Origin: Oxytricha trifallax
Lineage: Eukaryota > Ciliophora > Spirotrichea > Sporadotrichida > Oxytrichidae
Assembly (NCBI GenBank): GCA_000711775.1
Contig: ARYC01000787.1
Location: forward strand, 57,766-121,765
Length of the DNA stretch: 64,000 bases
Direction of reading: 5' to 3'
The notes beneath the pieces were generated by a model. The model worked only from the letters and a program-made list of their open reading frames with translations, made no database searches and was not told the origin of the DNA. Position numbers and translations under genes: made by a program. Below, in pieces: positions 1-12,525 of the stretch; the first letter of the stretch is position 1; every line of letters begins with the position of its first letter.

Positions 1-275
1 CACTTTTGAAGGTTGAGCACCACCTTCATCCAGCTCCCTATTACCTAGGAAACTGAACTCACGCCAGGAAGCTCATCTATGCAGGGAAATCCTTAGCGTG
101 CAGACGACTCGAGGAGTCTAGGATCTGACAGATTGAACCCCGCCGACTGGCCCTAATGCGGTGAACCCAGCAACCCCCTGCCTACCATCAGCAGGCCTTA
201 GTGTAGTAGAAAGCTCTATTAGAAAGTCTCCAGCCTCGGGCCCCTGTGGGTCACCCTATCCTTATAACTTTCTAA
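1..275. other. GC-rich structured segment, possible ncRNA or tRNA-derived repeat
   Basis: About 275 bases far richer in G+C than the following DNA, with a sharp change to AT-rich sequence near 280. Several short stems are visible: CACGC/GCGTG around 60-101, GACTC-GAG-GAGTC near 106-118, and CCTGC/GCAGG near 178-196. On the minus strand a GGGGTTCAATC stretch resembles a tRNA T-loop (B box). No convincing reading frame was found. It could be a pol III RNA, a SINE-like repeat, or the edge of a larger RNA gene cut by the window. A similar GGCGGG...GGTTC(GA)ATC...AGACTCCT arrangement occurs at 55.9-56.2 kb. Confidence 0.3.
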
Positions 276-380
276 TTTAATAATTTTAAGTAGCACTAAA
301 AAAAAATCTAAATTAATATTGTTAATAAAATTTCATCTAAAAATTAAGAGCCTAAATATAATTGAAAAATTAAATTAAAA

Positions 381-1146
381 ATGGAGACTATTTTTACTTA
401 GCCAGCAGAGATAGAATCACTTAAAAGCATTATTTAATCTTTGCTAATGTTTTCCAAAAATTTGGAGACTTGTCATATTTTACAAATCAAGAAAACGATT
501 AGAATTTGGAAGATTAATTTTCATTTTTAAGTGAAAAATTAAGTTTTCGATCAAGATATTGCATATGATATAATAAACCAATCAACATTAAGATTTGTGT
601 TTGTAAATATTTTGATTTTACATAATTGAAATATCCTAGATGACAAAATTTAAATAAATATGAAAGATTATTGACAAACTTGAAAGATCAAATTAAGACT
701 TCAGATGTAATTAGTATAATAGATAAAGATATTTAAGTGGATGGATTACCAGAGCATCAAAGAAGCTCTAATACTGAGTTTATGAGAGAAATTCTTGATT
801 ATAATCACAGCGAAGATATTCAAATAAATGATGAAGATGAAATTGAGGAAGTCAAAAGTTTATTTTAGAATCAAAATACGACAAACAACAATGCTTAATT
901 TCAATTATATGTAGTTTGCGAAATTTAATTGAATATAAGTTGATCCATTTTTTTTTCTAATTTTCAGTATTAAATTAATCACAAGCTTAAGAGACAAATT
1001 TATAATAGTAAAATTAGCTGGAAGATGAAAAAAATAAAATAAAATAGGAAATATTACAAATGGCTTTATAGAATAACAGCGATTCCTAAAAAGAACCTCA
1101 AGAAGATATCAAAGATTTAGAGGACATGCTTGATGATTTATTGTGA
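381..1146 (+). CDS. Unknown acidic protein, interrupted gene
   Basis: Read with TAA/TAG as Gln, the best-supported part runs from about 640 to the TGA at 1144, ending in an acidic tail (KDLEDMLDDLL). The region before 640 starts at ATG 381 but needs an intron or IES to join. A 29-base GT...AG interruption at 939-967 (GTTGAT...TTTTCAG) restores the frame between two Gln-rich pieces. The protein is Asn/Gln/Glu-rich and probably coiled-coil. I do not recognise the family. The charged C-terminal helix recalls VHS/GAT or ESCRT-type adaptors but nothing is specific. Confidence is good that 640-1146 is coding and low for the start. Confidence 0.5.
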
Positions 1147-1237
1147 ATAGCTTAAAGAATTAATATTGATTTAATAATTTAAACTTAAAGCATATCATTA
1201 ACCAAACTAATTACTCAGTTACTTATAAAATAAATTA

Positions 1238-2559
1238 ATGGCTTAAGAACTGCATTCTAAGCAAGCAATATCTTTGCTTAAAAATTTATCAAAACCTCAT
1301 AATAAACTTCATTTCAAAGTGCTATCTTAACATTCTAAGAATTTGATAAATCTCCCTCATTTCTTTATAAACACTCAACAATCTCTCAATAAGACTAAAA
1401 GCAACGGCTATAATGGCTAATAATGGTTTAACTCTAGCACTAAGTCTCAAGAAAGTAATGAAGCACCTTCAAGTGATTAAACATAAAACCTTAACGATGC
1501 TACTAATCCTCCACCGCTGTATGATTTTTAAGCACCAAAAGATGACTCTTACAAGAATTTTCAATCTACCAAGGATTTCATAAGGACGTATCTAATTTTA
1601 TTCCCAAAAGCAGCCTATTGTTTTTATGAACTATCCTTTATTAGGAGAAATAAGTTTTCATGGAATAGAGAATATAAACTGTTTGGTAGAAGTTTTGAAT
1701 ATGCAGTTTTGGGGCCTTTAATTAGCAGGAAAATTAGCAATAGTTATACAAATTTTATTCAAACTATTTAATTAAAACTAAAAATTCAGTTGATTATTGA
1801 AAAAATTATTTTACTTAGGAATTTATTGCTATTAGTTTACAAGCAAGACACTGATGAAGTTAAATTGGTAAGGAGTGGAATAGAAAAAATTGTATTAGCT
1901 AATGGATTGGAGAAGTTTCTGAACCCTAATTATTGAGTAAAAATAATTCATGACCCAACATTAGGCATGTTTATGAGTACAGATCAGACCCTCTTTTTGT
2001 CACCTTATATTCTTAAATAGGGTGAGATGTAGGAATAATAAGTGGCTTTATTACTTTGCCATGAGCTTTCGCATTATTAAGGAATTAAAAATCTTTGAAT
2101 AGATTAGATATAATGATTAATTATCTCATAATCATTAACTATCGATTAGAAATTGTTTGAAAAACACTCAAATTAAATAATAGCTTGATTTACATTAATT
2201 TATGATTAAGCAGTACCTCTTAGACCACCAAGTATTAAGAATCCTCAAGACAATAATTTACAACTCTTACACAAATACACTTATCTACAGAAAGATTAGG
2301 GCAAGATAAGATGAATTTTCCGATCCAGTTTATAAAGAGTACAGGAAAAAAAACCAAAATTCAGTAATTTATGTGCTTCTATGATGAATTGCTAATTATG
2401 ACTAAGTTTTATGAGAAAACTTGTGATACTCTGGCACTTTAGCTTTGGAAGAAAGCATATCCAGATATTAATCATAATTACTTTATATTGATACTCCATT
2501 AGCATACATCTTTAAAAGGAAGATTAAATATAAAAATATATAAAATCATGAAGAAGTGA
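1238..2559 (+). CDS. OMA1-like M48 metallopeptidase, interrupted
   Basis: The frame opens at ATG 1238 with a Ser/Asn-rich leader (plausibly mitochondrial targeting). It continues through a segment with a D-P-T-L-G...L-F-L-S-P-Y pattern and then the zinc-binding motif HELSH (2060-2074), preceded by ALLLC. This order matches OMA1-type inner-membrane metallopeptidases, where a sheet precedes the HExxH helix. After 2095 the frame must be rejoined; pieces at 2210-2340 and 2350-2559 look like the following helical region. A TGA at 1934-1936 interrupts the frame just before VKIIHDP, where OMA1 proteins usually have Trp. Family knowledge: OMA1 cleaves OPA1 and other inner-membrane substrates under stress. 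Assignment rests on the motif and its context only. Confidence 0.55.
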
Positions 2560-2569
2560 TAGAATAAGT

Positions 2570-2960
2570 ATATGGGAGAGTGAAAAATTATACAAACTAA
2601 AAACTAAAGAGTAAAAATTCACTCAATAGTTCCCTAAACTATGATGGACTTTATCATTACAAAAGATAGGAAGTTAATCTCAAGCTAAGTGCTGCAAATA
2701 TCGAAAGTAAAATTATCTGAATATTTAATTAACTTATACATAACTGGCTATTTTATATCCTTATCTTTTAAATAAATTTAAGATTCTATTTTGATTGAAA
2801 ATATTATTTGTTGATAAATAGCAATACAAAAATAAAGACTTTCACCCTTAAGTCTTTAAGATATATAATCCTTAAACCGATTTAATTTCGTACATATGCT
2901 CAATAATACTTAATATTTTAAGGTTGTTTAAATAAATTTATTATTTGTGAATTTGGATTG
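2570..2960. other. AT-rich spacer, no gene seen
   Basis: Intergenic DNA between the convergent OMA1-like and Hsp60 genes. No reading frame with biased composition, no repeats and no RNA-like structure were seen. Confidence 0.5.
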
Positions 2961-2963
2961 ATA

Positions 2964-5509
2964 TCAAAAGAAGTCCCTTTTCTCTTGATAGTGACTTAAA
3001 GGCATTGCTATAAAATATAAAATAATCAGATAAATCTTACATTCGTATTACTTTTCTTTAATCACAAGGCATTCAGTAGTCAGCAATAATCCCGCGAGAG
3101 ACACAGAGACTTGTAGAACAATTTTAACAACATTAAAGCTGTCTACTATTCCAGAGTCAACCATGTCAACAATTCTTTCTAGAAGTTAATGTGATAAGTT
3201 TGACTATTAAATGAGGAATTTTTGCCTGTTTTGCAATAAAATCCTGCAAGCATGCTATTTTAAGCCTCTATTTTATTGATAATATGTCCACAATCTTCAC
3301 CAGTTTTATTCTGAATTACTAATTTTATTGGCATCTTTAGCGCTGCAGCCATTACTCTAACTCCTATAAGATAAATATAAGAAAGATAAAGAATAATTTT
3401 ACCCATTCTCTCGCTTTCTTCGTCCACTAAATGATTTATGCCATTCTCTAGCATCTTTGAAGCTTAATACAAAGCCACTCCTCCACCTATAAGCAGCCCA
3501 CTCATCATAGCAGCTTTCGCAGAATTTAAAGAATCCACAATTATATCCCTGACTTCTCCTTTTTCAGTTTCTGATCCACCTCCTACTTCGATCTCTGCTA
3601 TCTTGGAGGCCATGCGCTGATATCTATCTCTCGAAAATTGCTTTAAATGAGGGCTTTTCTCTTGAGCTGATTTTATTTGAATGTCGTATATGCGATCATC
3701 TATAGACTTCTGATCACCGTTCCCTCCTACGATATGTGTAGTTAGAAAATAATCAAGTTTTAATTAAAGCTATAAAATGGAATTATAGAAAGTTTATTTA
3801 TATTATTTTGTTTATTAGAAAAAAGTAATGTCTCTCTATAAAAGTCCAATAAGAAAATATTTTTGAATAAGCTCTAATAATCTAATAATTAATTCAATAA
3901 ATTAATTCACATTACTTTATGCCAAACTAATGCTTCATACACTTTTATTTTAATTTTGACTTTATTTATTATTCCTTATGAAAGCTCAATTGAGTATAAA
4001 GTGTATGATAATAATTCGAAAAGATTATATTCATTTTTAATTTGCAATTTAGTTAATTAAAAACATTTCCAAAAACTATGTATAATATTATATAAAAAAT
4101 TAATTGACCAAATCTCGTAACATCATCATAGAGGCATTTAATGATTTGAGATGCTTCAATGATAAAGAAAATTATTCTCATTAAACATTTCATAAATATT
4201 CACTTCCTAACTAATTAACATTTAAAATTACGATTGTTAATTAGATTCTTCATACTATCAAGAAATTATCTTAATTTATACTAAGTAAAACCATCAACAG
4301 CAATTTTATTAGCTGAACCAAAATCTGAAATTTTAACATCCTCTAATTTTCTCTCAAATTCATTTTCAATAAAAGTAGCGCCTGTTTGAATAGCAACGTC
4401 CATTAAAAGGTCCTTTTGCATGTTTGCCATCCAAGGCATGTTCACTGCACAACACTAGATTATCCCTTTAGAGTTATTGTACACCATAATGGATAGTGGA
4501 TCCTCCTGTAAATCTTCAGAAAATAGAATGAAAGATCTCTTTGTCGTTTTAAATAAATCAAGGATTGGAGAAATTTCCTTTACATCCTTGATTTTATTTC
4601 CTACCACTAAAACTAAAGGAAACTCTAATTCAACAACTCTATAACAAGGAATATGTTTTATTATAATATTTGTACCTTTAATCCACTTTCTGTTCAGTGA
4701 CGAAAGTCTCAGAAACAAAGCCTCTGTCAAAAACTAATCCATTCACTAAATTAAACTTATTCTTTCCAAAAGGACTTCCATTAAGTTTACATTTCCATTC
4801 AGTCCCACTGCGTCCATAGTTTGTGCAATCATTCTTGCTATTTCTGAATTGTAATTAATAGAAACCATGCACACGTCATAAATTTCTTTTTCAGTAGTCA
4901 CAGGCAATGAAATTTCTCTTAAAAAATCTAGCACAAAAACCCTTATCCATGCCTCTCTTAATACCAATAGGATGAGCACCTGCAAATTCAACTGCATGAT
5001 ATCCTTTTCTGAAATTTATACGTGATTTTAATTTACTTTAAGAGCTCATTCGCTAAAAGAGTTGAAGTTGTGGTTCCATCACCAGCAAAAGTGTTTGAAT
5101 TACCTACTATTCTTTTCATCATTCTGGCTCCCATGTCTTCTTCTCTGATGGGTTCAATAATGGATTTTAAAACTGTAACTCAATCTTTGGTGATACGAGG
5201 TTCTCCTCCTTCGTGCTCTAGTGCTACGTTTCTACCCTATTTACAAAATAATTAAAATCACTAATTGTAATCATACACCTGGTCCAAGAGTAATACAAAC
5301 TGTCTTTGAACACCTTTCACAATAGCTTATCTTGCATCCATTCCATACTTCATTCTTACTGTTTTATATGATGGTTTGAATTTAATTTCTTTCTTAGGCT
5401 CTGTTTAAACTCTATGCAAGCTCTCATTAATTGATTAGTAACATCTTGTTTAAGTGTTTACTAAGTTTTGATGATTATACTATACGATTTTCCTAAAAAG
5501 TGTTTTCAT
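2964..5509 (-). CDS. Mitochondrial chaperonin Hsp60 (GroEL family), with IES, introns and frame breaks
   Basis: ATP-driven folding chaperonin of the mitochondrial matrix. Reading from ATG 5509, the order matches GroEL: KYGMDAR, TLGPGG-RNVALE, RITKD, the ATP-binding AGDGTTT (about 5070), PVTTEKEIYDV, NGLVFDRGFVS, the SEDLQEDPLS segment, KLEDVKISDFG, VGGNGDQKSIDDRI, GLLIGGGVAL and a C-terminal SGIVDSFNVVK...LLTTE. Introns with GT...AG ends can be placed near 5238-5280, 5005-5035, 4650-4690 and 3350-3400, and an IES with pointer ACT at 3743-4286. The usual Gly-Gly-Met tail is missing. Breaks: TGA replaces the conserved Gly after RITKD, and single-base frame changes fall near 5305, 4938 and 4780, at least one in a T5 run. 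It is either a diverged or decaying copy, or the assembly carries indels here. Confidence 0.85.
3743..4286. other. IES in Hsp60 gene, pointer ACT
   Basis: AT-rich 544-base insert between two Hsp60 segments. The triplet ACT (minus strand) stands at both ends (4284-4286 and 3740-3742). Deleting one copy plus the insert joins GGT-TTT-ACT to ACA-CAT-ATC in frame, giving DGFT-THIVGGNGDQ as the family requires. It has no GT...AG intron ends, so a germline-limited insert removed as DNA is the better reading. Confidence 0.7.
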
Positions 5510-5613
5510 TTTTGATTTATTATATAAGTCAACAATAATCACATCAATAGTTTATAAAAAGAGAAAATCATATTGTTAAGTTGATTTTTATAGAATTTAA
5601 ATTTGAAATTTAA

Positions 5614-8600
5614 ATGTCAAAGCAAACTAGTCAATCAAGGAGTAGATAAATATCAAATGAGAAACCTAAAGTCCCTCAACTAAATCTTAGTGTTCTTTAA
5701 AATAACTCTAAGCTACCCCCAATCAAAGCATTTATTGCTAAATCAGAGAAAAAATAATTTGATACTCACAATTCAAGCGATTTTGAGTCTTCTGACAACA
5801 ATTCGATATCTAAAGTCATTTTTAATGAGAATCAAATGGATTAAAAAAAAGAGTCTTAAGCTAAGAATAAGACTTTGTTGAATAATGATTTTCATAGTCA
5901 CAGTAGAAATACAATAGATTATGTCTTAACTACTTGGAGGAGTATAGAATCTAATTTGACTACAACTCAAAGAGATCATGGTACATAATAAAATGAGAAA
6001 TTCATTTAAAACTAAGTATTAGAACTATCTTAGTAAATCAATCACTTAATTGAAAATCAACAGAAATAAGAACATATCAAAGAATAAGAGGAGACATTTG
6101 GCAAATAGAAAATCATGGAACTAATAAATAAACTTGAATTGAAACATCTAAAGATATCAGAACAAAACAAGCAAATCTTAAATGATGTAATTAAGATGAA
6201 TTTTTATAAATTAAGATATTTGCTTTATAAAATTAATCAAATTATTTTTTTTAAATAAGATGAATAAAAAGAAGGTATGTGATCATTTAAAATGAAAGTT
6301 AAAAACCAAATTAAAATATAAATTTACTCAAGTCTCCCTCATAAAAGGAGTAGCCGTGCAAAAAGTAGGCAAAGTAGAAAGAAAATCAAAACAAGGGAAA
6401 TTAAATTCTTTCAAATTGGGTCTATGTAAAAAATAATGGAAAAATGGCAGGCTTCTTTTGTAAGGAAATATATTTCAAAACTATTAATCAAACTCAATTT
6501 ATTGTGAATGCAATTTTTATTTTAAACGGTTTCCTATAAAAATTTACATGAATGTTAAATGGAACTGCCTAGTATTTCGAGAAAGCAATGATTAGTCCGG
6601 CAAATTTAACTAACAAACAATTTAATTTTACTTTAATAGGAACATCAAAATTAATGACTTAAACTTTGAATATGGGTTAAACTTTCAATTTATTGAACAC
6701 TCTTAATGAAGTTGTTAATGTTGAAGAAAACTAATTTGAAAATCGACTTTCTTAGGTCATCAATGAAAAAGAGTAAAAGATTTAATAGTTAAAAGATCAG
6801 CTTTTACTTTATATTGGAAAACACGAATAATATTTAAACAGCAATAACCAATTAAAAGATGAACTAAAAGAGTTACAGCTTAAAAACTAATAACTTCTAG
6901 ATCAAATTCAAAGACTAAAAGATCAGTCTATTGTTTTAAGTAGTGTTAAAAATAGCTTGAAAAAAGAAAAAGTTTCATAAATATTAAGTAAAGTATCGCT
7001 CTAAAGTCTCAAAATGGAACATTTATGTTTGAAAAATATAAAAACTAATTAGATTCAGAGTTAATTGATTTCATTTCCAAATTACAAAAAGAGTTAGACT
7101 AAATTTCACTTTAAAAGGTAAACACTTAAGAAGGAAAAGATTTCAAAAATATTGATATTTTTAGAAAGCAAATAAGAAGAAACTCATCCTTAGAAAATTT
7201 TAATAAGCTTAATTACGCTTAAAATTTACTTGAGGAACCAACCCCAAGATTCTTATTTGATTAACCAATGATTTGTTGATAAATATATTTATATAATTTA
7301 ACCACACAGTTTGTCAGGATCATAGAAGCCAAGATAACTACTCTTAAGTTAATAAGAGCCAAATTTAAAATGAGTAAATATTTTTAAGTAATCTAGACTT
7401 GAACAGAACTCTTCTATCTCAAACTTAACTACATTCTTACTTTAATGATTAATAGAAATTTTTCAATTCTACTTTAAAGCACATTGTGAAATAAAAGCCA
7501 AAACTTCATAAAGAAAACTTGGAAACTATTACTAAGCAAGAATTCATCACCTATATTCAAGAATTGGAATCAGCTTTGCTAGATCTTAATCAATAGCTTA
7601 AGAATAAAGAATAGTATTCATAACTTGAAATCAGCGTAAATATGGGTCATAATTTAAAGGTGAAATAAATTAAGTAGGACTTAGAGTTTTAAGTATAAGA
7701 TCTATCGCAAAAATTAAATGAGAAAACTTAAAAAAAATGCTTAATATGATAACTATCATCATAAACTTATCAAGACGATAAATGAGATCTCTAATCAAAG
7801 GAGTTTAAGCATTGTTAAGGAGAGTACCTTTAACTTAGAATCTTAGAAGAATACTTTCACCAAGATAGTTTGAGAAAATTTAGTGAATTCTTGAGAATGA
7901 AAATGAAGAAGAGAGTCCAACTTAATCTTAATAATTTAAAAATGTTTTCAATTCAAATCCAAAAGTATACTTGGAAAGTCATGATAAATCCTTGAATGAG
8001 GTCAATCTTAATAAGGATGCTAAAGTTGATGTTTAAAATTCTAAGAACTCTAAAATGAGCTTTAGAAAGAATGGATATGTTAGAGCATTAATTATGATCA
8101 AATGGAAATTTTGGGTCCATAGCTTTTGCTTATTTCTCCAGTTCACAACCTTAATATGCAATCAAAGTCTTTCAAGTTTGCTTTTAAAAAACACAAAAGC
8201 AAAATAAATTTGAAAACTAAAACTTCATTTAAATAGAAGAACAGTTAGATTCTTCGAATATTTTGGACTGCACTGACAAATCCTTTGAAAGAGATATCTA
8301 ACTAGAGTAATATTCTTTGCTAGATGCCTCAAATGTTATGGATTAATCTAAGTTCTTAAATACTTTAAATGACAAAACTTTGAATAGTTTATTGAATTTT
8401 AACAAGACTCATAAGAGAAGAGGATTGTAGATAAACTAGCAGCAACTTGCTAACAATTAAAGCTCGCAATTTTAAGATTTAAATCAAAGTCAAGATGTGC
8501 AATTAGATCATTCTAAGCTATTTAACTGGAAATTCACTGGAAATAATGTCAATAATCCATATACTTAAAATAATAGCTCCAAATGCGACAATGCTTTGGA

Positions 8601-8800
8601 CAACTCAAATGTTCAAAATAACACATAAAACCTAATTGGGCAATTAAGAAAATAAATGATGAGTGTGAATAGAAGCAGATTTGGCTTTGGAAACACAGGC
8701 CAATTAAATCAAACATCAGGAAATGCCATGAATGGTGGATAGACTGGTTTACTGATATAATAGATGCATGAAAATTTCTAAGGATAGATATAAGTATTTA
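5614..8800 (+). CDS. Large Q/N-rich coiled-coil protein, multi-exon
   Basis: Begins at ATG 5614 (MSKQTSQSRSRQ) and stays open, with TAA/TAG as Gln, through long Lys/Glu/Leu/Gln heptad-like stretches typical of a coiled coil. The TGA at 7277 is bypassed by a clean intron (GTTGATAAAT...CACACAG, about 7276-7311) that joins MIF to CQDHRSQD in frame. A further interruption lies at about 6255-6500, and at 6496-6555 the hexamer TGAATG stands at both ends of an AT-rich 60-mer, a candidate IES. The last 500 bases are Asn/Gln-rich with low complexity. Frame changes occur near 7008 and 7735, the latter at a run of eight A. No enzyme motif was seen; a cytoskeletal or basal-body type protein is possible, but the function is unknown. 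The 3' end is approximate. Confidence 0.6.
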
Positions 8801-8904
8801 AGTTTACAAAACATTTATTTATAAAAAAAATGATTATAAAAGAGATGAAGGATGAGAAATTAAAACTTATTTGTATCATTTTTATTTATTATAATACTTA
8901 AAGT

Positions 8905-10321
8905 AATTGCTGTTAAGAAATAAAGATATTAAATATTTAGAGATCAATATCTGTTCTTACTACTTATTCTTATATTTGTTTTTAAAATTTTCCATCTGTA
9001 TAGCTCTCACTTTTTCTTTACCCTTCGTTTTTAAATCTAAACTTTTGTGAAAGTACCTCAATGCAAATTTCTTATCAAGATCTCGCTAGACTTATTCATC
9101 AAAACTATCTTTACCAATTTAATATTTACTATCTTATGACAGTGAATCAGATCTCAAGCTTTAATTAAATGTCTAGCTATTTTGTTTATTACTATTTCCT
9201 GAATTTTAATGTTGATGAAGTGAATTCGTGTTTGGCTTGTTTGAGTATACGATTTAAGATGGAGTGAGAGATTCTTGGAAACCTTAGAAAGTTTAAACAT
9301 GAAGATTTTCAATTGGCGAACGTTATATTTCAGTGTTTGGATCATAAGTCATATAAGCTCTAGAAATGTCAAAATACTCATTTTTTATGTTTAAGTTCTA
9401 TAGTGACCAATTGGCTACTGAGTGTTTTAATTTACAAAATCTTGATATTGCCAAGAAAATGTTAATATAGGAAAATGATTTAAAAGAAGTTACTATGCCT
9501 AAAATTTAAAGAAATGTTCAATAAATAAAATTACTTGAAATTTAGTACTTATATATTTTTATTAGGAAGCCATAACTAGAAGAATCTAGGCATATATGTA
9601 AAATAAACTGAGTTCAAAGATGTCTAAGTGTGGAATAAATAGAAACAAATTTAAATTTTGAGAACTATTAAATTATTTTGATACGAATTTATTAAATGTA
9701 TCTTGATTAAATTGAATTCAAAAACTTCAAATGTTAATTTATGTTATATTTTTGAAATGTTTTAGGATCAATTTTTATCTAGAAATAATTTGCATTATAG
9801 CCAGACTAAAGTAATCTTTCAATCTGTGATGAGGAAGCCCTTGATTGATTATAATCTTATGAGAAAGTTTAATTGACTTTATCTTAGTTTAATTTTTATC
9901 TTAAAATTCTTTTCACTTTTTATTTCGCTCTTGGAGTCTATGACCTAATTTCCATATTTTACATCAATTTTTATTTTAAGCTAAACGGGTTCCTAGTTTT
10001 AGATTGTGATTTTTTTTAGCTTCAAAATTAATTGATTAATATTAGCTATCATTCGAGGATAACTGCTATCTTTTAAATTCTAGATAGTTTTGAAATTATT
10101 CAAGCTACCCCGATTTCAAAGTCTGTTGTTAGATTGATTTTCTAACTTGTCTAAAATGTCTTTCTTTATAATTTTATTCTGTAAATCTAGTACTTAACTA
10201 ATTAATCTGGATTTAGTTAAGTCTTCTCGCAATTTAGATTTATCAATACCATAGTTAATACTAGTAAGAATTATCAGCATTCAAAACAAATTAAATTTTG
10301 ATAGCTTAATTTATTCATCAT
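8905..10321 (-). CDS. Unknown Gln/Asn-rich protein
   Basis: Starts with two ATGs at 10321 and reads in pieces toward 8905, convergent with the coiled-coil gene. Clear coding stretches are 10240-10130 (Lys/Asp-rich helix), 10100-9850 (basic, Ile/Lys-rich) and 9500-8990, where a long frame rich in Gln, Asn and Ser ends in a basic tail. Joins between the pieces (probably introns or an IES at 9560-9760) could not be fixed. No known domain was recognised. The stop is not certain because the frame runs on into AT-rich sequence. Confidence 0.45.
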
Positions 10322-10635
10322 CTTGACAGTAGCAAAAGATATAGATGTAAAAAATTATCTATGTAAATGAACGAGAGAAAACATTTTTAAAGGTTGTCTC
10401 TTGACTAATAATAATGAAATTTTATCTATTAATAATAATTTGATTGATAAATAATGATATTTAATATATGATTATTATTGTCTAATTAAAGTTTGATGTA
10501 ATTTAAAGATGTTCTCTGCAAATATATCAAACTCTTTAAAGAAGTGTAAATAAATCCATATGATTTTTTTGGGTAACTTTTATTGATTCTTTAATCATAT
10601 TAATGGAAAAAACTGAGCTTAAATAAAAAAATATA

Positions 10636-12158
10636 TCATTATTCTAATTCTTTTTGGATTTATGTTAATTTTATTTTGATTTAAAGAGTTTAATTATGGA
10701 ATATTAATTTATATTAAAAATATAATCTGAAGACAAGCTTTTAAAACGTTGTCTCGAGATATATTGTTTGAAAAAGTTGTCTCTTGATGATTATTAATGA
10801 TCTTAAAATTTAAATGTGATATAATTAATTAATATTAAAATATTTATATAAGAGGGGAAGGGACACTATAAGCTCCTTCACTAGTTCCTTATATTTAGAA
10901 TTTAACTGGCATGGATTTTTATAATTAGTCGATCGATCGATTGTGTTGCGTGAATTCTTTTTATAAAAAGACTTAGAGAATTTTTATTGGAATTTAAATT
11001 ATGAGTCCTGTTGATTGATTTTCATGCATGGAGAATGTTCTTAATCGGATGTAACTGGTTCTTCAAATTAATTTTATACTTTAATTGTAAACGTTTCATC
11101 TTACTTATTTGTAAATTTGGGATTGGACTAAGTAGAATATGCTTAAGGCGATTGATATTATTGCTATAGAATCTATGCTCTGGTTGCATTTTTAAATCTA
11201 TCTAAAATGGTTAGACTCGCTTGTTTAATATACTCTTTAGAACTTATTTGTGGACTTCTGCTCTATACTTTGTCAACCTTAATTTCTTCCTCTTACTTTA
11301 TAAAAAATTATCATTTTGGTGCAAATTTCATAGCTTAAATTCTGTGATTGAAATAAAATTTTAAATAACAACTTCTTAATTTAATAGTTATTTACCTGTT
11401 ACGATAGTCCATTTCTATTAATTTTCCTCAATCTCTTAATATAATTAGTGAAAAATTGATTGCTTCTTCCTAGATCCTCAATAGATCTTTTACATTATGT
11501 AAGATTACTCGTTGGTCTAATAATCTTCTTGTTTATATTATCGTCTATTCTCCATTCTTTATTTGTCAAAGAGCCTTTTACATCTCTAATTTGCATGTTA
11601 TTCGAGAAACCATCGATAAATTCAAAGTTTTCACGTATTTACCGCATCATCTCTCGTTTTTCTCTCTCACTATAAAGTTTAGCATAGTTTGAGTGCCAAC
11701 TCTTTTCTTGTTGAGTTTTTTAAAAAAATATCAAGTTTAATAATCATTTTTTACTAACTATGTCCTTTTTAATTAAACTGCATTTAATTAAGAAAAGAAA
11801 TCTTAGGAGAGAGCGTACTGTTGATGACTTTGGGATCCTTTAGTAAATCATCGACTGTTAATATTTCTCTCTCAAATTTATTGGAGACGTAGTCTAACTC
11901 AATTAATCTGTCCTTGATATACATAAAATAACTATTCTCTATAGATACTTTTTTATTTTGAAATAAAAAACCCAAGAACTGTACTAAATTAATTATTATA
12001 TTAAATAGTTGACTAATCTTGTGCCTATTACTAAGTCTATAACTCCTATTTACTGTTTTACTTTTATTTCCCATGATTTCTGGTATTTTACTTCTGAAGT
12101 TTAGGTTACTACTCTAAGCTTTTATTTTAACTCGTGCTCTCTTTTCTTCTATTATCAT
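10636..12158 (-). CDS. Unknown protein, N-terminal helical and C-terminal Q-rich
   Basis: ATG 12158 opens a frame of about 120 residues with charged helices (IKDRLIELDYVSNKFERE) ending near 11784. The next clear piece, 11675-11400, is again helical (EREKREMMRQIRENFEF) and ends at a good donor, CAG|GTAAATAAC. A third piece from about 11250 runs without TGA to 10636 and is rich in Gln, Lys and Ser. The last 200 codons lie in AT-rich DNA, so the true end may be earlier. No known domain was recognised. The composition matches the other Q-rich coiled-coil proteins nearby, but no sequence relation was seen. Confidence 0.5.
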
Positions 12159-12525
12159 TCTATAAACATGATATTGGATTAAAATCTTATTTATACTTAA
12201 ATTCATGCATAATGCTTTTAATAGAAATGAGTTGATCATATATTTTCTTACAGAGTTAAAAAGCAAATCTATTTATGTGATATTTGATACTTAGCGGGTA
12301 GGCGGAGAAAGCCCTCCGTAATTAGAGAAAGAATGTGAAGTTTAATGTGATCTCTATGGGCTATAAATTTAATAAGACATTTTTTAAAAATACAAAATTA
12401 TCAATTAAAAATAAAGTAAACAGAATTTATTAAAGGAAACTAATGCAAAATTAATCTTAACTTTCTTATATGCCTTTTAGAATTTAATAATTTTCAAAAG
12501 GAATAAAAGAAAATAATTAATAGAT

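Noticed and set aside
1-275. RNase P RNA or SRP RNA
   Set aside because: Isolated similarity (GGGAAATCC and ACAGATTG) was noticed, but the remaining conserved core of either RNA could not be found.
10391-10790. GTTGTCTCTTGA-like short repeats
   Set aside because: Three imperfect copies in AT-rich DNA; spacing and sequence are too irregular to call a repeat family.
12290-12330. Small hairpin (CGGAG...CTCCG) as an RNA element
   Set aside because: A five-base stem with no context; expected by chance.
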